From positions 1-42,955 of the forward strand of contig CAWEYO010000007.1 in NCBI GenBank assembly GCA_963813315.1: a stretch of 42,955 bases of DNA, written 5' to 3'. Shown in pieces: positions 1-8,208 of the stretch. The notes below the pieces were generated by a model. That model did no database searches. It saw nothing but the letters and a program-made list of their open reading frames with translations, and was not told where the DNA came from. Source of the stretch: CAWEYO01 sp963813315. GTDB lineage: Bacteria > Pseudomonadota > Alphaproteobacteria > Rhizobiales > Rhizobiaceae. The stretch's first letter is position 1; the number at the start of each line of letters is the position of its first letter. Made by a program: the position numbers and the translations under genes.

Positions 1-1276
1 TCGCAACCGATGCGATCAATCAGCTTGGCCTACCTGCCGAAGAGGCGAAGAAACAACTTGATCTGATCCCTGTTGCCTATGCCATCACGTATCTCTTCGG
101 AACAATCGGCACCGGCTGGATCCTCGCCTTTCTCGGCCCGAAAATGCTGGGCGTCGATATAGTCGAAGCCTGTGCGCGTTATGAGCGCGACGTTCTCGGC
201 GGCGCGACGAAGGATGCCGACATGATGAGCGCGTGGCGGATGCGCGAGGCCCGCGCATACCGCATTCGCGAAAATGGTATGCAGGCTCGCAAAAGCATCG
301 CCCAAGCCGAGGGCATAGCGGGCGGCGAGCGCATTTTTGTGGAGCGGCTTCGCCGCGATGGCGAGATTGTGCCGCACAATCCGGACACCGTGCTCAAGGC
401 CGGCGATATCATTGCCGTTTCCGGACGCCGTGAAGTGCTCGTCAACACGCTCGGCGAAGGCGAGGAAGTCGACGATCGCGAGGTGCTCGACATTCCGATC
501 GAAGCCGTAGATGTCCTGATCACGTCGAAGGCGCTAGATGGCCGCGAACTCGTCTCGCTCCGAAGGAACCCTACACGCGCGGCGTCTACCTAAACTCCAT
601 TCGCCGCGGCTCGGCGGCGGTGAACATCCCCGTGCTGCCGAAGACGAAACTCAACCGCGGTGACATCGTGCGGGTTTCCGGCTCGACGGCGAATATCAAC
701 CTTTTCGTCGCCGAGGTCGGCTTTGCCGACAAGACGATCACCGATATGGTGCTTGTCGGCCTGGCCATCATGATCGGCGGCCTCATCGGGGCGGCGGTAT
801 TTCCGATCGGCGGCGTCCCGATCACGCTCAGCACGTCCGGTGGAGCGCTGATCGCCGGCATCTTCGTTGGCTGGTTGCGTACCGTGAAGCCGCAGATAGG
901 CAACATCCCGCAACCGACGCTCTGGTTTATGAACTCGGTCGGCCTTAATGTCTTCATCGCCATCGTCGGCATCGCTTCGGGGCCCACTTTCATCGCGGGT
1001 CTCAAGGAAGCGGGTTTCGGCCTCTTCATTTGGGGTCTTATCGCAACATCGGTGCCGATGCTGCTCGCGCCGTACATCGGAAAGTATATCTTCCGCTTCC
1101 ACGACGCGATCAATCTCGGCTGCTGCGGCGGTGCGAGAACTTCCACCGCTTCGGTTGCCATGGTCGGCGAGGTGGCCAAAAGCGACGTGCCGATGCTCGG
1201 TTACACTGTCCCCTACGCCGTGAGCAACACACTACTCACTCTATGGGGACTGATCATCGTCCTGATGGTCACGTAA
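1..1276 (+). pseudogene. aspT: Aspartate/alanine antiporter (AspT family), 3' part, one frameshift
   Basis: Membrane antiporter of the AspT/YidE family, which in known systems exchanges aspartate for alanine. The reading frame is open from base 3 at the window edge, so the N-terminus lies outside. The visible part has the end of the first membrane half (ITYLFGTIGTGWILAFLGPK), a cytoplasmic middle with RCK/TrkA-C-like segments (e.g. LKAGDIIAVSGRREVLV, then LNRGDIVRVSG), and a second membrane half with hydrophobic helices ending in LTLWGLIIVLMVT. Near base 562 the frame changes by loss of one base: restoring it joins VSLR to KEPYTRGVYLNSIRRGS without a gap. The intact protein would read to the stop at 1274-1276. 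Downstream lies the stump of the usual partner gene aspD. The break may be real or a base-call error. Confidence 0.85.
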
Positions 1277-1325
1277 GCGGGACAGCGATTGTCCATCGTA
1301 GGCGGACGCCTGAAGGAAGGAAGCC

Positions 1326-1385
1326 ATGGTTGAATTGTTGACGCTTCGCAAATTCGAGGCCCTGGGGCCATTCGAGATCAGGTAG
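1326..1385 (+). pseudogene. aspD: N-terminal stump of aspartate aminotransferase/aspartate beta-decarboxylase
   Basis: A 19-residue open frame begins at ATG 1326 behind a good ribosome-binding site (GGAAGGAAGCC), 50 bases after the AspT stop. Its last part, LRKFEALGPFEIR, resembles the conserved start of bifunctional aspartate transaminase/L-aspartate 4-decarboxylase (family pattern L-SPFELKD), and aspD is the classical operon partner of aspT. The frame stops at TAG 1383-1385, after which no further AspD-like sequence follows. I infer that the gene was cut here by insertion or deletion, so this is the left junction of the foreign region. The identification rests on a short match plus gene order. 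Confidence 0.5.
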
Positions 1386-1397
1386 CATGACTGCCAA

Positions 1398-1607
1398 TCA
1401 TCTAACTGGCAGGCAGCGCCACCAGGAAGCCACTGGCCAGCAAGTATTCATACAGACGCAGCCGAGGTCGACGACATGTTCGCCTGGCCTGATCCCTATT
1501 TTGTCGAACTGGGCGTCTGAATCGGGCGCCAGATTGGCAATCTGGCGTTTGAGCCGCGCCTCCTCAGCTTCGGCACGTCCAAGCAAATAATTGTCCGGCT
1601 GCGTCAC
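1398..1607 (-). pseudogene. N-terminal fragment of a SAM-dependent methyltransferase
   Basis: Starts at GTG 1607 behind the purine-rich site GGAGAGGAGC. The product begins TQPDNYLLGRAEAEEARLKR and continues to HVVDLGC, which is the start of motif I of class I SAM methyltransferases (VLDxGxGxG). After VDLGC the similarity ends at once and the frame runs into unrelated sequence, with a stop near 1398. A complete enzyme would have about 200 more residues, so only about 45 true residues remain. The break lies near base 1470. This fragment sits head-on against the aspD stump and supports the view that several partial genes were joined here. Confidence 0.55.
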
Positions 1608-1892
1608 GGCACGCTCCTCTCCTCGCGGGCAATGGGATGTAGACTGACGTTTGCGAGAATGAGGCACCCGATCCGCACGGTCAATCGTGACAAAGCTCAT
1701 CTGCTGCCCGTTCGCAATCCGTTCAAGTCGCGCGAGGCAGAAAACTATCGCGTTCAAGACAGCAACACCGCGTCCCTTTGGGTGGTCTCATACTCCGCTG
1801 GTGGCGAACTGCTCTTACTGTGCGGCCCGTCAGGCGGCTGCGTCGACATCGAGGGTGATGCCCGGGCGGTGCAATTGCAGTAGAATGTCGAC

Positions 1893-2432
1893 ATGACTAA
1901 CGCTGCCCCGAAATCTAATGGAAAAACCCCTCTCAATGCGCGGCAGGCAGCGTTTTGCCGTCTCTTGGCCGAAGGCCGATCCAACCGCGATGCATACCTT
2001 CAGGCCGGATATAAGACCACGCCAGAGGCGGCAGATGCGAACGCCGCGAGGCTGCTAGGGAATGATAGGGTTTCGGCTATGGTGAAGGCCTTGCAGGCGC
2101 AAGCCGCCGTGAAGGCCACGGTGACCATCGACACTCTCGCCCGGGAATTCGATGAGAACAGGGCCCACGCGCTCCGCGTCGATCAGGTGGGGGCAGCGGT
2201 TCAGGCCACGGCGATGAAGGCAAAGCTCTTCGGGTTCATGGTCGACCGGCAGCAGGTGCAGGTCGAGCACACCTTGCGAAAACCATCCGCCGACGAGAAC
2301 GCCCCAGCCGAGATGAGCCTTGAAGACTGGCAGACGAAGTATGGCGGCAGCGGTGGTCCCGTCATCAACGGCAGCGGCAACGGCAAAATGATCGAGCACG
2401 AGCAGGGAAACGCGTCCTCCAAAGAGCACTGA
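1893..2432 (+). CDS. Phage terminase small subunit
   Basis: 179 residues. The N-terminal part (LNARQAAFCRLLAEGRSNRDAYLQAGY and following A-A-RLL--DRVSAMVKAL) is the helix-turn-helix DNA-recognition region typical of the Terminase_2-type small subunit that marks phage DNA for packaging. The middle (DTLAREFDENRAHA, then AAVQATAMKAKLFGFMVDR) matches the family's central helical region, and the C-terminus is low-complexity and rich in Gly/Asn. It is followed after 6 bases by the large-subunit gene, the normal order in phage packaging modules. No Shine-Dalgarno site is obvious; TAGAAT lies just 6 bases before the ATG. It looks full length, while the rest of the packaging module is gone, so it is a prophage relic. 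Confidence 0.8.
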   Translation: MTNAAPKSNGKTPLNARQAAFCRLLAEGRSNRDAYLQAGYKTTPEAADANAARLLGNDRVSAMVKALQAQAAVKATVTIDTLAREFDENRAHALRVDQVGAAVQATAMKAKLFGFMVDRQQVQVEHTLRKPSADENAPAEMSLEDWQTKYGGSGGPVINGSGNGKMIEHEQGNASSKEH

Positions 2433-2438
2433 ACCGGG

Positions 2439-2909
<471 letters not shown>

Positions 2910-2956
2910 GCTTGGTAATCGCTGAACTCGCCGCGAAGGTAGAGGACGTGGGCGAC

Positions 2957-3370
2957 ATGCGCTCACCGGCAATCCATTATGCGAAATCGGGCGATGCTCA
3001 TGTCGCCTATCAGGTGTTTGGCAGCGGGACGATTGATTTGGTTTTCGTCCCCGGCTGGATTTCTCATCTCGATTTCTGGTGGGACAGTCCCGTTACGGCT
3101 AGCTGGTTCGAACGCCTTGCACGGTTCTCGCGGGTGATACTCTTCGACAAAAGGGGCACGGGGTTGTCGGACCGGATCGGGGGTCTGCCCAGCATGGATC
3201 AGAGGATGGACGATATCCGCGCCGTCATGGACGCTGCGGAATCGAAACGCGCGGCGATACTGGGCATATCGGAAGGCGGTTCGCTTGCGGCCCTAGGACG
3301 CAGAAAAAGCATTGTCCCAAGAGGGGGCGCTTCTTCGATAGCGGCAAATCCGCATCGGTTGGACACTTGA
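2957..3370 (+). pseudogene. Alpha/beta hydrolase N-terminal fragment (adenylate-cyclase-fused type)
   Basis: From ATG 2957 the product reads MRSPAIHYAKSGDAHVAYQV, then DLVFVPGWISHLDFWWD, FDKRGTGLSDR and AILGISEGGSLAAL. This is the N-terminal third of an alpha/beta hydrolase with nucleophile elbow G-I-S-E-G-G, of the type often fused to class III adenylate/guanylate cyclase domains. After SLAAL (about base 3293) similarity stops and the frame runs into a repeat element to a stop at 3370. Acid and histidine of the catalytic triad are therefore missing. It sits between the broken terminase and the XRE gene. Which member of the family it was (with or without cyclase part) cannot be judged. Confidence 0.7.
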
Positions 3371-3382
3371 ATGCATCGCGGG
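3328..3382. repeat. Imperfect direct repeat, copy A
   Basis: About 55 bases here match 4924-4974 in the same orientation at roughly 85 percent, with shared cores CGATAGC, ATCCGC, TCGGTTGGAC and GAATGCATCG. Copy A runs into the promoter of the XRE gene. It could be the trace of a small mobile element or of a duplicated gene start. Confidence 0.6.
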
Positions 3383-3395
3383 CGTCACCTATATA
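3367..3395 (+). promoter_or_regulatory. Promoter of the XRE repressor gene, leaderless arrangement
   Basis: TTGAAT (3367-3372) and TATATA (3390-3395) are spaced by 17 bases, a near-consensus sigma-70 promoter. The ATG of the XRE gene lies at 3402, only six bases after the -10 box, so transcription should start at or next to the A of the start codon. No Shine-Dalgarno site exists between them. This predicts a leaderless mRNA, as is known for the cI repressor of phage lambda. Confidence 0.6.
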
Positions 3396-3401
3396 GACAA
3401 C

Positions 3402-3782
3402 ATGCAACGACCTGAGCAGCATGCCAATTGGCTCGGCTTTGGAGAGAACATTCGTAGGCTACGAGAGCGGCGGCTGGAGACCGACGCGACATTCTCGCTT
3501 CGGCAGGTGGCAGCGCGCTGCGGCGTGACAGCGGCTTACCTGTCGCGCGTCGAACGCGGCGAGGTGGCCCCGCCGGGCGAGGAGACCCTCGTCAAGCTCG
3601 CCCACGAGCTTGGAGAGGACCCAGACGTGATGCTCGCGATGGCTGGCAAGATTTCAGCCGATTTGCGTTCCGCAATTCTGGCCCGGCCCCAGCTCTTCGC
3701 CGAGGTGATCCGGGCAATCAAGACTGCGCCTGACAATGCTGTCTTGCGCATCGTGCGGGAAGTCCGCGACGGCAACTGGTAA
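3402..3782 (+). CDS. XRE-family helix-turn-helix repressor
   Basis: 126 residues. Residues about 12-80 form a Cro/C1-type domain: NIRRLRERRLETDATFSLRQVAARCGVTAAYLSRVERGE then ETLVKLAHELGEDPDVMLAMAG. The second and third helices (QVAARCGVTAAYLSRVERG) give the DNA-recognition unit. The C-terminal part (SADLRSAILARPQLFAEVIRAIKTAP) is helical and lacks a protease or sensor domain. The start at 3402 follows from the promoter that ends right before it. The next gene begins 14 bases after the stop, so both are probably cotranscribed. Likely it represses its own operon; the target is unknown. Similar short XRE proteins occur in phage, plasmid and toxin-antitoxin-like modules. Confidence 0.85.
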   Translation: MQRPEQHANWLGFGENIRRLRERRLETDATFSLRQVAARCGVTAAYLSRVERGEVAPPGEETLVKLAHELGEDPDVMLAMAGKISADLRSAILARPQLFAEVIRAIKTAPDNAVLRIVREVRDGNW

Positions 3783-3796
3783 AAGGGGGACCGACT

Positions 3797-4850
3797 ATGC
3801 CCACACTCGAAAATGATGAACTCGTCTTTCGCTTTCCGCAGATCGAAGAAAGCGCGCGCTTCTCCATCGATTTCCAGCGAACGCTGCGGATTCCGGATTC
3901 GGAAGAAACCTATCCGCTACCGCCTGGGTTCGGATCGTTCCCGCTGCGGCACGTCGAAGACTACCCCGGGAAACTGCCAGCCCAGACGACGGCTCGCGGT
4001 GGCGTCATCCTGCCGATGTGGCAGGCGGAAGCGATGTGGCTGAATTTCGCCAACGAAGGTCCGAACTGGGGTCTCGATTTTCCGGTGGCGATCAAGGTGG
4101 CGGCTGGCAAGATCAACGCGGTGACGGGAGACGGCTGGCGCACAGGACTTCATCGCGAACCCCAGGATTACATGGTTTCGCCCGAGCAGCCTTGGCTCGA
4201 TGGCTTCGCGGTCGAAAAGGGCGTCATCCGGCAGTTCGTCGCCATGCCGCTCGGCGAAGGCTATTCCGTCGAAGAACAGCTGACCGGCGAGGCCGAATGG
4301 GGTGGCCTGCAGATTTCGGTTGTTCCGCTCAAAGCCAAGGTCTGGCAGGAGAGGCGGCGTGCATGGGAAGAGCAACAAAAGCGGCGGCGAGAGCGTTATT
4401 CGGAAATGTCGCGTCGCCCGTTCGGAGGCTCCGTCGATGGGTCTCGCTGCTGGCGGCAGGATGCGGCAAGTCATTCATCCTGATCCATTCAAAATCGACG
4501 ATTGGGATGTCGCTGCGGCTGACCGCGTCTTTGTCACCTTGCTCCACGCGAAGGACTGGAGGACGATCACTGGCGACGCTGCGCCCAACCAGCCGCCGAC
4601 GGCAAAGGAATACAGCGATGCCGGGCTGCCGTGGTTCGAACACTACGGCAAGGATCAAGCGGCTCTTCCAGGAAGCGCGAAGCTCGCTGGCGTGAATTCC
4701 GTCGCTGAGCTGTTCGAGAAGATGACTGGCGCGATCCTGCCGAACTCCCAGGACGTCGAGACGGGTGCACCGAAAGCACTGGGGCCAGGCTCGAAAGGAC
4801 CGCGTCCGGTTCGGACTACCGGCTCGTGGGACGGGCTGGATGGCGATTGA
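3797..4850 (+). pseudogene. Conserved hypothetical protein of XRE-linked module, one frameshift
   Basis: Function unknown. From ATG 3797 (site AAAAGGGGGACC) the product reads RFPQIEESARFSIDFQRTLR, LPPGFGSFPLRHVEDYP, GGVILPMWQAEAMWLNF, KINAVTGDGW and EQLTGEAEWGGLQISV. Near base 4420, in the CCC of CGTCGCCCG, one extra base shifts the frame. In the next frame the text goes on as EAPSMGLAAGGRMRQ, then FKIDDWD, RVFVTLLHAKDWRTITG and AGLPWFEHYG, ending at 4850. Corrected, the protein has 350 residues. I recall the same conserved blocks, including the G-L-A-x-GGRM-Q segment, from hypothetical proteins of many bacteria, so the two halves are one gene. It is paired with the XRE regulator just upstream. 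Confidence 0.7.
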
Positions 4851-4923
4851 CCGAAGAAGGCAGCAATGACCGCGATGCGCCTTCAGGCCGGTGCGAGGCC
4901 TGTCTGTCCGCGCCGCGGGGAGC

Positions 4924-4974
4924 CCCTTCTCCGATAGCCGCAATCCGCGTCGGTTGGACGCTCGAATGCATCGG
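4924..4974. repeat. Imperfect direct repeat, copy B
   Basis: Same-orientation partner of 3328-3382. Compared with copy A it has lost one A and differs at several transitions; in particular the TTGAAT of the copy A promoter reads TCGAAT here and no -10 box follows at 17 bases. So the sequence is shared but the promoter is not. Confidence 0.6.
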
Positions 4975-5106
4975 GAAGATCGCTCTGTCCCGTTACTACC
5001 GCGCGCTCATCGATGGCGTGCTGCGTGACACGCACGACTGCTCGCGCGGCGGCACCTGCTGCGCGTACGGATACAGCCTGTTCCACAATCAAGAAGGAGA
5101 AAGCCC

Positions 5107-5310
5107 ATGACTGACCGCGTCAAAATCCCCGCCTACTGTTCTGCGTATCGCTCGGGCGAGCGCACCGGCACGGTCGTCAAGACCGGCTGGCTGAACGACC
5201 TCGGCTCCGACAGGAAGGGCCGTCTGGAGATCGCCCGCGTCAAGCTCGACCAGAGCGGTAAAACCATTCTTGTCGATCTCGGCGATTGTGAATTGTTGCA
5301 AGCAAACTAG
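5107..5310 (+). CDS. Small hypothetical protein (67 aa)
   Basis: Opens with ATG 5107 behind a clear Shine-Dalgarno site (AGAAGGAGAAAGCCC). The 67-residue product is basic and has a beta-rich look (TGTVVKTGWLNDLGSDRKGR, ILVDLGDCELLQAN). I recognise no domain or membrane segment. With the next two genes it forms a plus-strand run of small genes typical of the accessory part of a phage or plasmid. The good ribosome-binding site and the codon-position GC bias support real coding. Confidence 0.55.
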   Translation: MTDRVKIPAYCSAYRSGERTGTVVKTGWLNDLGSDRKGRLEIARVKLDQSGKTILVDLGDCELLQAN

Positions 5311-5372
5311 AGCCCCGGCCAAGCGCCTGGTGACGCACGTGTGATTTCTCGGCGAGGTGTGGAGGTAACCCT

Positions 5373-5609
5373 ATGGCCCAACGATATCATGTTCCCGGCA
5401 TGAGTCCGGTCTCGGTGGAGGGCGACTGCTTTCTCGTCATCGCCCTGCGCGGCTTCGGCCACGAACTGCTCGTCTATGAACCCGGCGGAGGCCGACCGTA
5501 TTTCGAACTGCTCAAGCTGGACCCCCGCGATCCCTATTACGCCAAGCCGGTCGCAAGCAGTGACGACTGGGATGAGATTGTCGCCGAACTGCGCAGCAGG
5601 GTGCAGTGA
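5373..5609 (+). CDS. Small hypothetical protein (78 aa)
   Basis: ATG 5373 lies behind GTGGAGGTAACC, a strong ribosome-binding site. The product contains DCFLVIALRGFGHELLVYEP, RPYFELLKLDPRDPYY and ends DDWDEIVAELRSRVQ. It is acidic, soluble, and mixed alpha/beta by eye. No family recognised. It lies 62 bases after the preceding small gene and 60 before the next, in the same direction. Confidence 0.55.
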   Translation: MAQRYHVPGMSPVSVEGDCFLVIALRGFGHELLVYEPGGGRPYFELLKLDPRDPYYAKPVASSDDWDEIVAELRSRVQ

Positions 5610-5669
5610 TCGGCCTAGGCTCCCATGCGCGAGAAACCTCTATGGCAACGAAAGAAAAGGATTCCCGAC

Positions 5670-6159
5670 ATGAACGACATCCCAAACCACAACATCCTGC
5701 TGGAAATCCTCCACCAGAGAAAGCGGGTCGCCAAAGCCGAAGCAGCCGATCTGGCTGTCAAGCTGAAGATCGACTTCGACGCACTGCTCGAAAAGAAGTT
5801 CGACTTCGGCGACGGAAGAGCCTCTGGGAAAAAGTCGGCAAAGATCGCCGCCGAGGCCGCTGCCGAAGTGGAGAAAACCGTCGCCGAACGTTGCGAGAAG
5901 CTCGGCATTCCTCGCGAGTTCGCTCCCGGCGTCACCAGCATGGGCTGGCACGGCCCGTCCATGCTTGATAGCAAGAAGGCTGAACTCAGCCGGATAGCGA
6001 GAACCGTGATCGAGGCCCGATTGAAGGCCGCTGCGCGCCAGAATCGAAAAGCATACGCTGGCGGCCATGCAGAAGATCATCCAGCCCGGGATGACGGCAC
6101 GCGACGCGCAAGCCGTCATCGACGATATCATGCCGTTCGACGACCTGATGCAGCCGTGA
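5670..6159 (+). pseudogene. Hypothetical phage/plasmid-type protein, one frameshift near the 3' end
   Basis: From ATG 5670 the protein is strongly helical and charged: NILLEILHQRKRVAKAEAAD, KIDFDALLEKKFDFGDG, KIAAEAAAEVEKTVAERCEK, then GVTSMGWHGPSMLDSKKAEL and IEARLKAAARQNRKAYA. At about 6060 an extra G (GCTGGCGGCC) shifts the frame. The following frame gives a natural end, AMQKIIQPGMTARDAQAVID then DIMPFDDLMQP, with stop 6157-6159. Corrected length is 162 residues. Function unknown; the region around GWHGPSMLDS looks like the most structured part. An in-frame ATG at 5625 exists but has a worse upstream context. Confidence 0.55.
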
Positions 6160-6220
6160 CCTACGAGGAGGTCGAGGTTGTGCGCGGCGTGTCGTCCCGG
6201 TCGCGGCGAGGCTGGAGCGA

Positions 6221-6328
6221 ATGAGCATGGACCGCGCGCGAGCGCGGATGATGTCCTCGGCCCGTGAGGAGCCCGACGATGCCGATGCAGAGGCTCTGCG
6301 CGACGAGTTCCGGCGACTGCTCGACTAA
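6221..6328 (+). CDS. Very small possible ORF (35 aa)
   Basis: ATG 6221 opens a 35-residue, highly charged reading frame (SMDRARARMMSSAREEPDDA, then LRDEFRRLLD) that ends just before a terminator hairpin. The same frame is open upstream to 6146, so this may be the tail of a longer frame-shifted gene that began near GTG 6157 (TYEEVEVVRG). I cannot decide between the two. The closeness to the terminator and the compositional bias make coding plausible. Confidence 0.3.
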   Translation: MSMDRARARMMSSAREEPDDADAEALRDEFRRLLD

Positions 6329-6360
6329 CTGCCGCCGTTCACGTGGGCGACGTCTTGGAG

Positions 6361-6397
6361 CCCGCGTCCCATCACATGATGGGCGCGGGTTTCCTTT
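6361..6397. terminator. Rho-independent terminator between converging genes
   Basis: CCCGCG-TCCCATCA pairs with TGATGGG-CGCGGG around a 2-base loop, with one bulged base, and is followed on the plus strand by TTTCCTTTT. It closes the plus-strand run of small genes that ends at 6328. The hairpin overlaps the last codons and stop of the minus-strand gene at 6372. Confidence 0.6.
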
Positions 6398-6597
6398 TGC
6401 CCGTCGCATCTTCCTTCCGGGCCTTGATCGCGCCAATGGTCTGGAACAAGGCCATGCGCGCCAGCGACGCGAGCGATATGCCCAGACGCTTCGGCGACGG
6501 TTTTCGCTTCTGCCTCCTCTTCCGGGGTCAGGGTAATTCGTAACAGGTACGTCGGCGCATGATTTTCCCGTAGATTGGGTGCAATCTGGCCCAACAT
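6372..6597 (-). pseudogene. Small ribbon-helix-helix-like protein, one frameshift
   Basis: Reads on the minus strand as NHAPTYLLRITLTPEEEAEA then KTVAEASG. Near base 6480 an extra base shifts the frame, after which ISLASLARMALFQTIGAIKA and RKEDATGKRKPAPIM follow to the stop at 6372-6374. The arrangement (short beta strand LRITLTPEE, then two helices AEAKTVAEASG-ISLASLARMALF) is that of an Arc/CopG-type ribbon-helix-helix DNA-binding protein or plasmid-type antitoxin. Corrected length from ATG 6597 is 74 residues, but the start is uncertain because no ribosome-binding site is seen there. Confidence 0.5.
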
Positions 6598-6824
6598 ACG
6601 TTGCGGGGCCGGTTCCGGCAACACCACGGCTAAAACAGCCTGTAGCCGGAAAAACCGTCCTGTGGAGCCCGTACAGCGCGTTCCGTGGCAAACCGCTATC
6701 CGCTTGCTGCGATACGCGCTCCACCGTGCCCTGTGCCCCGGCTGGCCCGAACTCAATCAGACAAAGGGCTCCCTGGTCCTTTCCCGTCACCCCTTAACCG
6801 CCGCCTCGTCGGCGACGATCTGGT

Positions 6825-7220
6825 TCAATCTTCGTCGTCCTCGTGCCCCTTACTGTCCTTGCGCGGAATGACCAGAGCCATCGCTAGCCCGGAGGGGAGA
6901 ACGGAAAGGATGTTCTCCTGCTCTTCCTCGCTGTAACCGTACCGCTTCAGGCGACGGCGGTTCGCCTCGCGTTCCTTGTCTACTTCCTGTGCCAGCAGCG
7001 TCATCGCCATTGCGGCCATGGTCGTCACTGTTAGCTTTCCGGTGCGGTAGGCATGAATTGTGGCACGGTTGACGTCGAGGCGTTCGGCAATCTCTTTGAT
7101 TGAGAGGCCGATGCTGTCGCAGACTTCGCTGAACTCCTTCGCCGTCATGGTCATTTGGGGGCGCGCCTTCAGCCCGGTCGGGCGGCGCGGGATGGATCGT
7201 CTCGTCGTAGCCATGTCCAT
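6825..7220 (-). CDS. Helix-turn-helix DNA-binding protein
   Basis: 131 residues from ATG 7220, which lies behind AGAGGTGTAAAAAGGAC; a second ATG two codons later is also possible. The N-terminus is basic (TTRRSIPRRPTGLKARPQMT). A Cro/C1-type helix-turn-helix follows: EFSEVCDSIGLSIKEIAERL, DVNRATIHAYRTGKLTV. Then a helical stretch (MAAMAMTLLAQEVDKEREAN) and a YGYSEEEQENILSVLP segment with an acidic tail. It is likely a regulator of the surrounding mobile DNA. It reads towards the small RHH-like gene on the same strand, about 230 bases away; what lies between has no gene I can support. Confidence 0.7.
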   Translation of the reverse strand: MDMATTRRSIPRRPTGLKARPQMTMTAKEFSEVCDSIGLSIKEIAERLDVNRATIHAYRTGKLTVTTMAAMAMTLLAQEVDKEREANRRRLKRYGYSEEEQENILSVLPSGLAMALVIPRKDSKGHEDDED

Positions 7221-7673
7221 GTCCTTTTTACACCTCTCTTGGGTGACAATTGAAGCTACACACCATGTAGTCCGTGACGCCATATCTAACAAGGGGCGCG
7301 GCCTTGAAACGCGATCAAGGCATCGCCAGATAAGGTCGACTGTCACGACACTATTTTCCTAGCTCTGGGGGCAAAACCATGAAACGTTCGCTTGGTCCGA
7401 CATGGACCAGACTTTCCTGAAGAAACTGATCACCGATCCGGATTTCTCCGCAGTGGGCGTGGCAAGCGCAAACTCGTCGACAGGTCGGGGCGCAAGCCAC
7501 GCGATCGGTCTTGCTGGGCTACATGTAGTGCCGCCCTGAACTGCAAGCTTGTGGGCATTGTCGAGGAAGCGTCCGGAGAAAAAGGTAGCGCCACCGATGC
7601 AGGTCATGCCTGCCCGGATCGCCGCCGTCAACGGCGTCGCCATTGCTGCCGTCAACAGCGTTGCCGTCGTCTG
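7221..7673. other. 453 bases without a supportable gene
   Basis: Both strands have short open frames here (for example a plus frame from 7402 reading DQTFLKKLITDPDFSAVGV, and a minus frame ending at 7359), but none has a ribosome-binding site plus a recognisable motif. I regard this as decayed mobile DNA. Confidence 0.4.
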
Positions 7674-7892
7674 CTAGCCAGAAGCCGCCGGGCGGTCATC
7701 AAGCTTGCCGTTCCGCGCCGGGAGGAGCGTCGGGGTTCCCCTCCTCGAACCCAGGATCAACGAATGCCGGTTTCCGTCGAGGAACGCAGTCCCGACGAGG
7801 TCGTCGGGAGTCACCTCTTCTGCAGCGCTCCGACCGGCGGCGGCGACTACTGCGCCCACCAACGCACAATGGGCAAACAGTAGGACATACAT
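7674..7892 (-). CDS. Possible small exported protein (72 aa)
   Basis: The minus-strand frame from ATG 7892 starts with a hydrophobic segment (YVLLFAHCALVGAVVAAAGR) followed by SAAEEVTPDDLVGTAFLDGN, which looks like a signal peptide with cleavage near A-A-E. The rest (HSLILGSRRGTPTLLPARNG) shows no known motif. No strong ribosome-binding site. It could be the N-terminal piece of a broken longer gene. Low certainty. Confidence 0.3.
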   Translation of the reverse strand: MYVLLFAHCALVGAVVAAAGRSAAEEVTPDDLVGTAFLDGNRHSLILGSRRGTPTLLPARNGKLDDRPAASG

Positions 7893-8024
7893 GAAACGCC
7901 TTGCAAGAGCGGTCGTCCATAACTAATTGATGTCATTTTGAAATCTGGAACGCAGCCGCAGGCTTAGCTATCTAGGATTCACTTTCTCCGCTTCGGTGAT
8001 ATCGCCCTTGTAGCTGGGCCTGCG

Positions 8025-8157
8025 CTACCACGGCAGCGCCTCAGCTTCTTTCATGCGCTTGGGTGCGCTGGTATCAGCAAACCGCCAATCAGCCGGCAAA
8101 TGAACTCGGTGGCATCCAGGCCCACAAGTTTGGCTGTCTTAGCCGCCGCTCATTCTC
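8025..8157 (-). mobile_element. Possible remnant of an IS66-type transposase C-terminus
   Basis: Translated in two frames on the minus strand, this stretch gives TAKLVGLDATEFICRLIGG followed, after a shift, by KRMKEAEALPW and a stop. IS66-family transposases end in a similar pattern (TAKLNGVDP-AWL then R-DELLPW). The match is short, weak and broken by stop codons, so this is a tentative call. Nothing else of an insertion sequence, such as terminal inverted repeats, could be identified nearby. Confidence 0.25.
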
Positions 8158-8208
8158 GGGTGTAAGATGCTTTGCCGATCGCAGCGAAACCTAAGAGAGG
8201 ATGGTTTG

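Noticed and set aside
1800..1880. Weak similarity of 1800-1880 to 10437-10500 near both ends of the decayed region
   Set aside because: Only about 60 percent over 70 bases with gaps; could be chance, and no clean attachment-site core is shared.
4826..5110. 94-residue plus-strand frame
   Set aside because: Runs through the repeat copy B and overlaps the end of the conserved hypothetical gene; no family likeness or ribosome-binding site.
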